A stretch of DNA of 33,107 nt from Gammaproteobacteria bacterium (GTDB lineage Bacteria; Pseudomonadota; Gammaproteobacteria; Chromatiales; Chromatiaceae): NCBI GenBank assembly GCA_011389885.1, contig JAABTK010000055.1, forward strand, positions 1 through 33,107, written 5' to 3'. A model generated the notes under the pieces. It did no database searches, was not told where the DNA came from, and saw nothing but the letters and a program-made list of their open reading frames with translations. Position numbers and translations under genes: made by a program. This document shows positions 16,413-23,747 of this stretch, one piece after another; position 1 is the stretch's first letter, and the number at the start of each line of letters is the position of its first letter.

Positions 16413-16636
16413 TGGGCGGTAAGCTCCCGATGCTCAAGCCCTATGCGGTGATTCGTATTCTTGAGTCGCTTGGGTTCGAAGAGGTCAGGCAGCGAGGCTC
16501 GCACAATCAGTTCCGTCATTCCGATGGGTGCGCGACCACGGTGCTTGTACATAAAGGCCGTGACATTTCTCCGATCCTGCTTCGGCAGATTGCGAAAGAC
16601 ATCGGCGTGACCGCAGGGGAAGTGGTAGCGAAGTAG
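16412..16636 (+). CDS. hicA: HicA-family mRNA interferase toxin
   Basis: This 74-aa protein has the double-stranded-RNA-binding-like HicA fold: 'AVIRILESLGFEEVRQRGSH' contains the catalytic His of the G-S-H motif, followed by 'TTVLVHKGRDISPILLRQIA'. HicA cleaves mRNA and is controlled by HicB. The start at 16412 overlaps the hicB stop and has AGGTGG five bases upstream; an internal ATG at 16430 is an alternative. All expected motif residues are present, so the toxin appears intact. Confidence 0.9.
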   Translation: MGGKLPMLKPYAVIRILESLGFEEVRQRGSHNQFRHSDGCATTVLVHKGRDISPILLRQIAKDIGVTAGEVVAK

Positions 16637-16690
16637 TGCGGTGAAGCTGGGCAAAAATGGGTTTTGACACATACGGAGCCGAGATTTATT

Positions 16691-16724
16691 CGCATAGGAT
16701 GCGCCGAGCGCAGCGAGGCGCATC
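16691..16724 (-). repeat. 34-bp dispersed element, copy 2
   Basis: Exact reverse complement of 2286-2319. It lies between hicA and nrdJb and is followed by a GCAGAGG-family patch (about 16768-16808). Confidence 0.85.
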
Positions 16725-16819
16725 GTTTTGGTTTCGTGACCGAGGCGTAATTCCGCCGTATTCTTCGAAATCTCCGCGCCCTTTGCGCCTCCTCTGCGCC
16801 CTCTGCGTTACTTTTTACC

Positions 16820-17518
16820 TCACCCGCACTTGCTCTCGCCGCAGTTTAGGCAGGTCAGGCAGCCATCCATTTGGATCATGGCCTTGGTGTTGCACTTGGT
16901 GCAGAGCTGTGCGCCGTCGGGGAATTCGTCTTGTTTTTTGTTGGCCGGGTCGAGGCCGAGGGATTTTTCGTATTCGGCGCGTTTTTCTGCGATGTGTTTG
17001 CGCTGGTATGGGTCGGGTCCGTCGTCTTTGAGTAGGCCGATCATCACCAGGTGGCTGTGGATGACGTCGCCGATTTCGGCCACTAGGGAGGGCATGTATT
17101 TGCCGCCGCGTTTGAAGTAGCCGCCGCTGGGGTCGAATACGGAGCGCAGTTCGTCCACCAGGAAGTTGATGTCGCCGCCCTTGCGGAAGACCGCGGAGAT
17201 GATGCGGGTGAGGGCGACGATCCACTGGAAGTGGTCCATGTTCTTGGAGTTAATGAAGACCTCGAAGGGGCGGCGCTGTTCGTGGGGCGTGTCTTGGTTG
17301 AGGATGATGTCATTGATGGTGACGTAGAGCGCGTGCTCGGACAGCGGGGTCTGGATTTTGTAGGTGGAGCCGAACAGCATGTCGGGCCGTTCCACCTTTT
17401 CGTGCATGTGTTCGATGTCGGCCAGGGCGTCGTCTTCGGCGAGTTCGACCTTGGCCTCTTCCTCGTCGGGCTTGGCGACCTCGAAGGCGGTGATTTTCTT
17501 TTCGATTTTAATGGTCAT
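16820..17518 (-). CDS. nrdJb: B12-dependent ribonucleotide reductase accessory subunit NrdJb
   Basis: This 232-aa protein matches the second subunit of the split class II ribonucleotide reductase known from Pseudomonas aeruginosa. Conserved stretches are 'GSTYKIQTPLSEHALYVTIN', 'PFEVFINSKNMDHFQWIVAL' and 'VFRKGGDINFLVDELRSVFD'. The C-terminus is a Cys-rich zinc-ribbon-like tail ('LCTKCNTKAMI', 'GCLTCLNCGESKCG') that may carry the redox cysteines that regenerate the catalytic subunit, since NrdJa lacks such a tail. The start at 17518 (MTIKIEKK) is chosen by homology; the frame is open 30 codons upstream. It is separated from nrdJa by a NYN-domain gene. Confidence in identity is high. Confidence 0.9.
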   Translation of the reverse strand: MTIKIEKKITAFEVAKPDEEEAKVELAEDDALADIEHMHEKVERPDMLFGSTYKIQTPLSEHALYVTINDIILNQDTPHEQRRPFEVFINSKNMDHFQWIVALTRIISAVFRKGGDINFLVDELRSVFDPSGGYFKRGGKYMPSLVAEIGDVIHSHLVMIGLLKDDGPDPYQRKHIAEKRAEYEKSLGLDPANKKQDEFPDGAQLCTKCNTKAMIQMDGCLTCLNCGESKCG

Positions 17519-17840
17519 TGATGTGTTCTTCTGTGGCTGTTCGTGGCGTTTGGTTTTGAGTCGGCCGTCGGGGCGGCTCTCTGCGATTGTGTTTGAATGC
17601 ACTCTCATTAGGTGCTGCCCTGGTCACGTCGCTCACGCGGCGTGGAGTCGTCTGATGGGCACGGCGCTGATAGTCTCCGGCCATTTTCGAGTCTGGGTAG
17701 AGCGCCTTTGCCCATCCTACAACTTGTCCTGGTCACGCCGTCCTGACCCGTCCGGCGGCGCTCCGCGTCGCGAGGGGGTGCGGATCTTGCCGGGTGGGCG
17801 ATGCCGCTGGAGAGGTTTTCTGTGCTGGGAACTCATGATC
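17519..17840. other. Intergenic region upstream of nrdJb
   Basis: No gene is supported. It contains hairpin-like GC-rich sequence ('GGTCACGTCGC', 'GGTCACGCCG') and a 9-bp palindrome-like ACAACTTGT near 17717, the reverse complement of ACAAGTTGT in the weak NrdR-like box upstream of nrdJa. A regulatory role is possible but weakly supported. Confidence 0.45.
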
Positions 17841-18518
17841 TCACCACTCCTGGGGCTTCTTGAGCTGTTTTCTCTTTTGGCCGAGGCGTCCAGCGCGATA
17901 GTGAATGATCTCTGGTAACTGGGCGTTTGCGAGGTCATTCGCGGGTATTTCGTCTCGTGTCCAATGGGCGAGGTCAATCAGTGTCTGACTCTTGCGGCCC
18001 TTCGTCGGGATGACAAGCCCGCGTTTGATTTCAGGGAAGTCCTCTCGCAGGGCTGCAAGGGCAGGCGCAAGATCCGAGTCATTTGAAACCAATACGATTT
18101 GATCGCATTTTCGTTTGGCGCAATCTCGATAGATGGATAGGGCTATGTTGACGTCGGTTTGCTTTTCTTCCCATTTCCGCACCGAGAGCCAACGCTCAAG
18201 CGGCGGGTTGCCGGCAACATGTCGGCCCTCGGCTTCCACCTCTACATGTTTGCCCTCGATGATTTCCAGCAGGTCTGGGGCATGTTGCTTGATGGCTCGA
18301 AGGTAGCGGTCTTGCCGATTCACCGAATGGGGGTCTTTGCAGAAGCAGCCTTTCAAGCGCGCAGTGAAGAACTTGATTCGCTGGAGGTTCGTCCGCGGCT
18401 CGATAGGATGGAGGATACGCTCCCCAAACAGATGGCCCAAGTCCAGCCACTTATGGGGCGTCTTGCTGAGGACCGCTTTGTATAGATTGAATCCGTCGAT
18501 GTACACAATCGTCTTCAA
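17841..18518 (-). CDS. NYN-domain (PIN-like) putative ribonuclease
   Basis: This 225-aa protein has the NYN/LabA-type fold related to PIN nucleases: D8 and N11 in 'IDGFNLYKA', 'KQTDVNIALSIYRD' with a conserved Asp, and 'VLVSNDSDLAPAL' with a further acidic pair. These would form a metal-binding RNase site. The start appears to be TTG at 18518, supported by GGAGA five bases upstream and by homology beginning immediately. It lies between nrdJa and nrdJb on the same strand, behind strong hairpins, so it probably has its own promoter. The target RNA is unknown. Confidence 0.85.
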   Translation of the reverse strand: MKTIVYIDGFNLYKAVLSKTPHKWLDLGHLFGERILHPIEPRTNLQRIKFFTARLKGCFCKDPHSVNRQDRYLRAIKQHAPDLLEIIEGKHVEVEAEGRHVAGNPPLERWLSVRKWEEKQTDVNIALSIYRDCAKRKCDQIVLVSNDSDLAPALAALREDFPEIKRGLVIPTKGRKSQTLIDLAHWTRDEIPANDLANAQLPEIIHYRAGRLGQKRKQLKKPQEW

Positions 18519-18553
18519 GTCAGTCTCCGGACTCGGGGCGATCGTCCAAAATG

Positions 18554-18580
18554 AAAAAGCCGCCCCAAGGGCGGCTTTTT
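18554..18580. terminator. Strong intrinsic terminator, bidirectional
   Basis: AAAAAGCCGCCC (18554-18565) pairs perfectly with GGGCGGCTTTTT (18569-18580) around a three-base loop. T-runs on both strands make it a rho-independent terminator for the minus-strand nrdJa transcript, about 195 bp beyond its stop and 36 bp before the NYN start codon. Confidence 0.9.
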
Positions 18581-18738
18581 CGCCCCAAGCCTTCGGTAAG
18601 AGGTACCGTCCGCATGGGGTCTGTTATGGAATACAGTACCGTGATCTGCGGGCGAACGCCAATAAAATCTGTTAATGGTCGCCGCCTTTGGGAGCAAAAC
18701 CGGCGGATCGGCAACCTGCTCGGCGAGGGAGCGCCGGC

Positions 18739-18761
18739 GTGACACCGCCGAGCGGTGTCAC
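18739..18761. terminator. Perfect 10-bp hairpin just after nrdJa
   Basis: GTGACACCGC and GCGGTGTCAC pair around CGA, 12 bases past the nrdJa stop on the minus strand. There is no T-tract. It resembles the hairpin at 29119-29141 (same CGA loop, one wobble), suggesting a repeat family. Confidence 0.6.
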
Positions 18762-18773
18762 GAGGGCCTTTGG

Positions 18774-21700
18774 TCAAAACTTGCCGTAGTAGCCCTCTTT
18801 CAGCGCGTCGTACAGGTTGGCGGCGTTGTGGGTCTCGCCGTCGTATTCGATCTCTTCGTTGCCCTTGGCCTCGACTACGCTGCCGTCTTCGAGAGTGAAG
18901 CGGTAGGTGGTGTTTTCCAGGTCCTTTTCCTTCACCAGCACGCCCTGGAAGGCCTCGGGGTTGAAGCGGAAGGTGGTGCAGCCCTTCAGCCCCTGTTCGT
19001 AGGCGTAGAGGTAGATGCCCTTGAAGTCCTCGTAGGGGTAGTCGGTGGGCACGTTGGCGGTCTTGGAGATGGAGGAGTCGATCCATTTCTGGGCCGCGGC
19101 CTGAACGTCCACATGCTGCTTGGGGGTGACCTGTTCGGCGCTGATGAAGTAGTCGGGCAGTTGTTCGTCCGCTTCCTCGGAGAAGGGCATGGCCTTGGGG
19201 TTCACCAGTTCGCGGTAGGCCAGCAGTTCGAAGCTGAACACGTCCACCTTTTCCTTGGTCTTGCGCCTCTCGCGGATGATGTTGCGCGCGTAGTGGTGGG
19301 CGAAGCTGGGTTCGATGCCGTTGGAGGCGTTGTTGGCCAGCGACAGGGAGATGGTGCCGGTGGGGGCGATGGAGCTGTGGTGGGTGAAGCGGCAGCCGTG
19401 TTCGGCCAGGGCCTCCACCAGCGCCTGGTCCTCCTGGGCCAGCTGCTGCATGTAGCGGCTGTACTTGGCCAGCAGCACCCGGCCGGGCAGCTTGTCGCCG
19501 ACCTGGATGTCGTCCACCGCCATCTCGGGGCGCTGGGTCAGCATCTCGGCGGTGACCTCGAACTCCTCGTCCATAATGGGCGCGGGCCCCTTTTCCCGGG
19601 CCAGGTCGAGGCCGGCGCGCCAGCCCTCCAGGGCCATCTCCTTGGTGACCTGCTCGGTGAACTCCAGGGAATCCGCGTCGCCGTATTGCATGCGCAGCAT
19701 GGTGAGGGCCGAGCCGAGGCCCAGATAGCCCATGCCGTGGCGGCGCTTGCGTTCGATCTCTTGGCGTTGCGCCTCTAACGGCAGGCCGTTGATCTCCACC
19801 ACGTTGTCGAGCATGCGGGTGAACACCCGCACCACCTCGCGGAACTCCTCCCAATCGAAACGGGCCTCGCTGGAGAAGGGGTTGCGGACGAATTTGGTGA
19901 GATTGATGGAGCCGAGAAGACAGGCCCCATTTCCTGGGAGAGGCTGTTCGCCGCATTGCCCAGTCACTAAACCATTGAATATAACAGCATTATGGTCCGG
20001 CTGGGTGGTGTCGTAGACGGTTTCGCGACCATGGAACTCTATGCTCGTCACCTGGGTGGCGAAGCGCTGGGTCTTGCGCAGCACCTTGTCTTTGGCCCAC
20101 TGGCGATACTTGTCGTTCTTGTAGTCCAGCAGGAAGCCGATTTCGCGCATGAAGATCTCGCGGGATTCGCCCTCGATAATCAGCTCGTGGTCGGCGCGGC
20201 ATTCGTATTCGCGTTGGCCGCCGGCGCCGTCGGGCAGCAGGCGCTTGCCGGCGCTGCGGCGTTGTTTGATCCGACAGAACACGCCGAAATTGGAGAGCAG
20301 CATTTGGATGTCGCGCAGCAGGCTCGGATGGCTGGAGGCGAGGCGGATGGAGCAGCTCTGGCTCTTGGCGGAGATGTTGACGGCGCCGTCGGCCTGGAAC
20401 AGGGCGCGTAGATAGCCCTTCACGCATTCTTCGGCGCCGCGCCAGATCACCTCCGGCGTTTGTAGTTTGCTGTCCCGGGTGAAGCCGTAGTGCTGGAGCA
20501 GCCGGGCCAGGATCACCGAGCGGATGAATAGGTGATTGCGCTCGGGCACGGCCACCGGAGCGACGTGGTATTGGCGTCCTTGGTCCGCCATGGAGGCGAT
20601 GAGTTCGTTCACATAGGCGGCCACATCGTCGGCCAGGTTGCGGTCCTCGTTCCAGAAGTTCACCACCACGGCCTCTTGCCCGTTGCCGCGGTTGGTGAAG
20701 CGCCCATCGCCGGTGATCAGGCCCAGCAGGATGCCCAGTCTTTCATCGCCATCCTGACCGAATTGGCCCTTGCCGGACTGCACCAGGATCGCGTCTCCGG
20801 GGCGCAGGTCCCGGAGCTGGATCTTGCCGCGGTCGGTATAGAAGTCATGCCATTCGGTGGCCTTGATCTCGTAGCCGTCGGCGGTGGTGACCTTGTACAC
20901 CTCGGCCTCGTGGGCGGTGACGAAGGCGGGTTTCGCGGGGCGGGTCTCCGCGCCTCGCTGGTCTTGGCCGAGGGAGCGGCGGTCCACCGTGACCTCCAGC
21001 GGCAGGCCGCGCGCGTGGAGTTCACCGATGGGCATCAGGCCGTATTGGGTGCTCAGACGGGTGTCGGCGGTGACGCACGGGTTGGTCGCCCGCACGTTCT
21101 CACACCACCAGTTGTTGTTCATTTGGTTGACCTTGTCGATCAGGATGAAGCCCGGTTCGGCGAAGTCGTAGGTGGAGGCCATGATCACGTCCCACAGGCG
21201 TTGGGCGCGGATGGTTTTGTACACCTTGCAGGCCACCTGACCGGTGGCGTTGACGATGTAGCCTTCCTGGTGGGGCCAGTCGCGCCAGACGATGTTGTCG
21301 GCGTTGGTGAGGTCGAGGCCGTCCGCCTCGGCCTCGGTGCGGGTGATGGGGAAGGCGAGGTCCCATTTGGCGTCGTGCTTCACCGCCTCCATGAACTCCT
21401 CGGTGATTAGCAGCGAGAGGTTGAACTGGCGCAGGCGGCCGTTTTCGCGCTTGGCGCGAATGTAGTCGAGCACGTCCGGGTGGCCCACGTCGAAGGTGGC
21501 CATTTGGGCCCCGCGCCGGCCGCCGGCGGAGGAGACGGTGAAACACATGCGGTCGTAGATGTCCATGAAGGACAGCGGGCCCGAGGTGTAGGCCCCGGCG
21601 CCGGAGACATAGGCGCCGCGGGGGCGGAGGGTGGAGAATTCGTAGCCGATGCCGCAGTTGTGGATCACCATCAGGCCGTTCTCGCCGGCCAGGTAGTTGT

Positions 21701-23387
21701 TGTGGCCCTCCACGGTGAAGTCGTAGAAGGTCTCGGGCAGGTCGAGGTTGCGACGGATGGATTGCACCGGGCGCAGGGTGAGGCAGAAGTCGATGGCGGC
21801 TTGCAGGTGCGGGAAGCGTTCCCGCCAGCGCTGCAGCCAGATGCGGCTCACCGCGGGCTTGCGGTGATAGCCGTGATAGAAGCCGAGGGCCTGGCGTTCG
21901 CCGTGACCAACCCGTTCGGCCTCCTGCCCCAGGGCCTGGCGGAGTTCCGGGGTCATGGCGAAGCGGTCGTATTGGCCCGCCTGGCTCGCGTGTTCCTGGA
22001 TGCGGCCTTTTTTGCCGCTGTCCGCCATGTATTCGGCCACGCGGCGCAGGAACTCGGAGTCCGAGATCTTGAGCATGGCCCCGCCGCTGTCGCGAATGGT
22101 CTGGCCGTGGGAGCGGTTTGCAACCGCGATCAGCCGCTCCTGCGGCTTGCGCCGGGTGACGGCGCCCTGTACGCCGAACAGGCCCAGCATGGCGCTGAGT
22201 TCCCGGGCGAATGCCCTGTTTTGAGTGGCGATGGTGACGCTGCCGCGTTCCAGGCTGACGGCGCCGTCGGTATCGACGAGGCCGGCGAGGAAGGGCAGGA
22301 AGCTCTGCTCGGGTCGGGCGGCGATCCAGGCCGGGATGTGCAGGTCCGCGGTCTTGCGGCCGGTCTGATGGTCGATGAGTTCGGCGGCCCGGCTGGCCTC
22401 GAAGCTGGATATAGTGAAGTCCCACACCGGCGTGCCGTTGGGGGTGGCGGCGGCGACCACCTGGGCGCTGCTGCCGCAGAAGCCGGCGAAGAAGGCCGCG
22501 TAGCGCTCCACCACCTCGCGCTCGGCGGCGCGGATCTTGAAGATCAGGCGCTGTCCCGCGGCCTTGGCCTTGGCGGCCCAGGCGGTGCGGCTGTCCTTGT
22601 ATTCGTAGCGCTTGGCGTAGGCCGAGCCGTCGCCCAAGTGGGCCCCGGCGAACCAGGCGGCATCGGCCCGGGCGGGGTCGGCCTGCCAGGGGAAGCGGTA
22701 GTTCACCAGGGCGTCTTCGGTGGTGACCTCGTCGGCCCGCACATAGCTCAGCCGGCCCTCGCGATGCACCAGCACCGGGTGCTTGACGGAGGTCTTGAGC
22801 CGGGCGCCGTTGGCCTGAATCTCGATGTTCTCCTCCCGCGGCACCTGGGTGGTGAGGTGGCGCTGGATGGGGCGCATCTCGAAGCGGCGGTTTTCACGGT
22901 CGTAGCAGAGCATCTCGGCGTGGCGCTGGTCCACCGCCTCGCGGGCGGTGGTCAGGCCGCGTTCGGTGACCACCCGGGTGTCCGGGGCCACGCAGCCGGC
23001 CTTCAGGGTGAGGCCTGCCTCGTGCACCTTGGCCAGGATGTCGTTCATGGAGTCTTGGATGGTGGCGGAGACGGTGCAGTTGATGGTGGAGGTGGCGGGC
23101 TTGTGGGCCCAGGCCCCGGCGTTGGAGGTGATGCGGCCGGCGGGGATGGCCCCGTGGCGCAGGGCCCGGAAGAAGCGCTCTTCCCATTCCTGTCGCAGCC
23201 CGGGGGTGGCCTCGATCTCGGCCAGGGCGCGGGCCACGCGCCGGTAGGTGCCGTCGATGTCCGCATCCACCGGGGTTCCGTCCTTGGCCTTCAAGCGGTA
23301 TTTGGTGTTCCAAATGTCCTGCGAGGCGGGCTGCATGGGGATGTCGGTGACCTGGGTGGGCACGGCTTTGAGGTGGGCGCTCTTCAT
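18774..23387 (-). CDS. nrdJ: Adenosylcobalamin-dependent ribonucleotide reductase NrdJa with two inteins
   Basis: This 1,537-aa precursor encodes a class II ribonucleotide reductase catalytic subunit interrupted by two inteins. Exteins are residues 1-131, 578-770 and 1145-1537, giving a 717-aa mature enzyme. The radical cysteine is Cys1145 in the N-P-C-G-E motif; redox partners are probably Cys104 ('TINCTVS') and Cys1156 ('GACLLGSIN'). Other marks are 'YEFSTLRPRGA' and 'HSSIAPTGTISLSLANNASN'. It reduces ribonucleotides using coenzyme B12 and works with NrdJb. Intein 1 splits AG/CGIGYEF; intein 2 splits NP/CGEQPL. A promoter and NrdR-like boxes lie upstream. The start at 23387 has only a weak purine-rich site. 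Confidence 0.95.
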   Translation of the reverse strand: MKSAHLKAVPTQVTDIPMQPASQDIWNTKYRLKAKDGTPVDADIDGTYRRVARALAEIEATPGLRQEWEERFFRALRHGAIPAGRITSNAGAWAHKPATSTINCTVSATIQDSMNDILAKVHEAGLTLKAGCVAPDTRVVTERGLTTAREAVDQRHAEMLCYDRENRRFEMRPIQRHLTTQVPREENIEIQANGARLKTSVKHPVLVHREGRLSYVRADEVTTEDALVNYRFPWQADPARADAAWFAGAHLGDGSAYAKRYEYKDSRTAWAAKAKAAGQRLIFKIRAAEREVVERYAAFFAGFCGSSAQVVAAATPNGTPVWDFTISSFEASRAAELIDHQTGRKTADLHIPAWIAARPEQSFLPFLAGLVDTDGAVSLERGSVTIATQNRAFARELSAMLGLFGVQGAVTRRKPQERLIAVANRSHGQTIRDSGGAMLKISDSEFLRRVAEYMADSGKKGRIQEHASQAGQYDRFAMTPELRQALGQEAERVGHGERQALGFYHGYHRKPAVSRIWLQRWRERFPHLQAAIDFCLTLRPVQSIRRNLDLPETFYDFTVEGHNNYLAGENGLMVIHNCGIGYEFSTLRPRGAYVSGAGAYTSGPLSFMDIYDRMCFTVSSAGGRRGAQMATFDVGHPDVLDYIRAKRENGRLRQFNLSLLITEEFMEAVKHDAKWDLAFPITRTEAEADGLDLTNADNIVWRDWPHQEGYIVNATGQVACKVYKTIRAQRLWDVIMASTYDFAEPGFILIDKVNQMNNNWWCENVRATNPCVTADTRLSTQYGLMPIGELHARGLPLEVTVDRRSLGQDQRGAETRPAKPAFVTAHEAEVYKVTTADGYEIKATEWHDFYTDRGKIQLRDLRPGDAILVQSGKGQFGQDGDERLGILLGLITGDGRFTNRGNGQEAVVVNFWNEDRNLADDVAAYVNELIASMADQGRQYHVAPVAVPERNHLFIRSVILARLLQHYGFTRDSKLQTPEVIWRGAEECVKGYLRALFQADGAVNISAKSQSCSIRLASSHPSLLRDIQMLLSNFGVFCRIKQRRSAGKRLLPDGAGGQREYECRADHELIIEGESREIFMREIGFLLDYKNDKYRQWAKDKVLRKTQRFATQVTSIEFHGRETVYDTTQPDHNAVIFNGLVTGQCGEQPLPGNGACLLGSINLTKFVRNPFSSEARFDWEEFREVVRVFTRMLDNVVEINGLPLEAQRQEIERKRRHGMGYLGLGSALTMLRMQYGDADSLEFTEQVTKEMALEGWRAGLDLAREKGPAPIMDEEFEVTAEMLTQRPEMAVDDIQVGDKLPGRVLLAKYSRYMQQLAQEDQALVEALAEHGCRFTHHSSIAPTGTISLSLANNASNGIEPSFAHHYARNIIRERRKTKEKVDVFSFELLAYRELVNPKAMPFSEEADEQLPDYFISAEQVTPKQHVDVQAAAQKWIDSSISKTANVPTDYPYEDFKGIYLYAYEQGLKGCTTFRFNPEAFQGVLVKEKDLENTTYRFTLEDGSVVEAKGNEEIEYDGETHNAANLYDALKEGYYGKF
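19956..21077 (-). mobile_element. Intein 2 in NrdJa, LAGLIDADG type, ending in Gln
   Basis: These 374 residues (771-1144 of the precursor) start with Cys in 'CVTADTRL' (block A) and have the block B T-E-W-H. Two LAGLIDADG homing-endonuclease motifs are visible: 'LGILLGLITGDGRF' and 'VKGYLRALFQADGAV'. Block F/G reads 'VYDTTQPDHNAVIFNGLV' then T-G-Q before extein Cys1145. The usual terminal His-Asn is Gly-Gln. Gln-ending inteins are known to splice, so function is likely. The insertion site is immediately before the catalytic radical cysteine. Confidence 0.9.
21657..22994 (-). mobile_element. Intein 1 in NrdJa, LAGLIDADG type
   Basis: These 446 residues (132-577 of the precursor) start with Cys ('CVAPDTRVVTERG'), include block B 'LKTSVKHPVLV', and end in the canonical 'LMVIHN' before extein Cys578. 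The endonuclease domain shows 'WFAGAHLGDGSAY' and 'LPFLAGLVDTDGAV', with both catalytic acidic positions retained. All splice-junction residues are standard, so it should be active in splicing and perhaps in homing. Confidence 0.92.
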
Positions 23388-23490
23388 CGTCTCTTGCTTT
23401 ATCCTTGGCTGGTGGATTCCGGACGCTCGAAAGGCATCGCCTTTCGGATGCCCGATCGCCCGACAGGGCTGGGCTTTCGATCCGAATGGG

Positions 23491-23506
23491 TCGCTACAAG
23501 TTGTTC
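23491..23506 (-). promoter_or_regulatory. Weak second NrdR-like box
   Basis: This 16-mer matches about 9 of 16 positions of the NrdR consensus as I recall it (ACACWATATWTWGTGT-like), but starts exactly 31 bp from the strong box. That spacing is characteristic of tandem NrdR sites on one DNA face. Confidence 0.45.
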
Positions 23507-23521
23507 TTGGGGCGGGGCCAG

Positions 23522-23537
23522 TTACAACATATTGTGT
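23522..23537 (-). promoter_or_regulatory. NrdR box upstream of nrdJa
   Basis: On the minus strand the sequence reads ACACAATATGTTGTAA, about 13 of 16 matches to the NrdR consensus. NrdR is the ATP/dATP-sensing repressor of ribonucleotide reductase genes. The site overlaps the expected transcription start downstream of the -10 box. Confidence 0.75.
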
Positions 23538-23549
23538 TCTTGAGCGATT

Positions 23550-23578
23550 AGGTTAGGGCGCGGAAAACGCCCTGTCAA
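23550..23578 (-). promoter_or_regulatory. Sigma-70 promoter of nrdJa
   Basis: A perfect -35 TTGACA (23578-23573, minus strand) is followed after 17 bases by a weak -10 TAACCT (23555-23550). The NrdR box begins 12 bases downstream, placing it at the start site, as expected for repression. Confidence 0.6.
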
Positions 23579-23747
23579 GGCCGTGTTGTGTGCGGTTCTT
23601 GGTTAAAATTTATAATAAAAACAATGCTATGGGATTTAGGATCAATGGGTTACGGCGACCTTTCCAAGGCTCTGTTCGGGCTTGCGGGGCGGCCTAGATG
23701 TTGTGAGCCGACGCCGCGCCGGATGGGTTTCGACCCCGCCGAGGGTT

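Larger units (their letters stand above)
23388..23747. other. nrdJ upstream region
   Basis: The gap between hypE and nrdJa contains a -35/-10 pair and two NrdR-like boxes, described separately. The part at 23579-23747 has an AT-rich patch (TTTATAATAAAAAC near 23609) with no gene or further motif. No cobalamin-riboswitch B12-box was recognised. Confidence 0.6.

Noticed and set aside
18520-19956. 478-aa minus-strand frame inside nrdJa
   Set aside because: Out-of-frame reading of the nrdJa 3' extein; Arg/Pro/Gly-rich, and it mirrors the real codons.
21480-23543. 687-aa plus-strand open frame antisense to nrdJa
   Set aside because: Gly/Val/Ala-rich shadow of the high-GC nrdJa coding strand; no ribosome binding site or recognisable domain.
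23388-23747. Cobalamin riboswitch upstream of B12-dependent nrdJ
   Set aside because: No B12-box or matching stem architecture seen; NrdR boxes explain the control region better.
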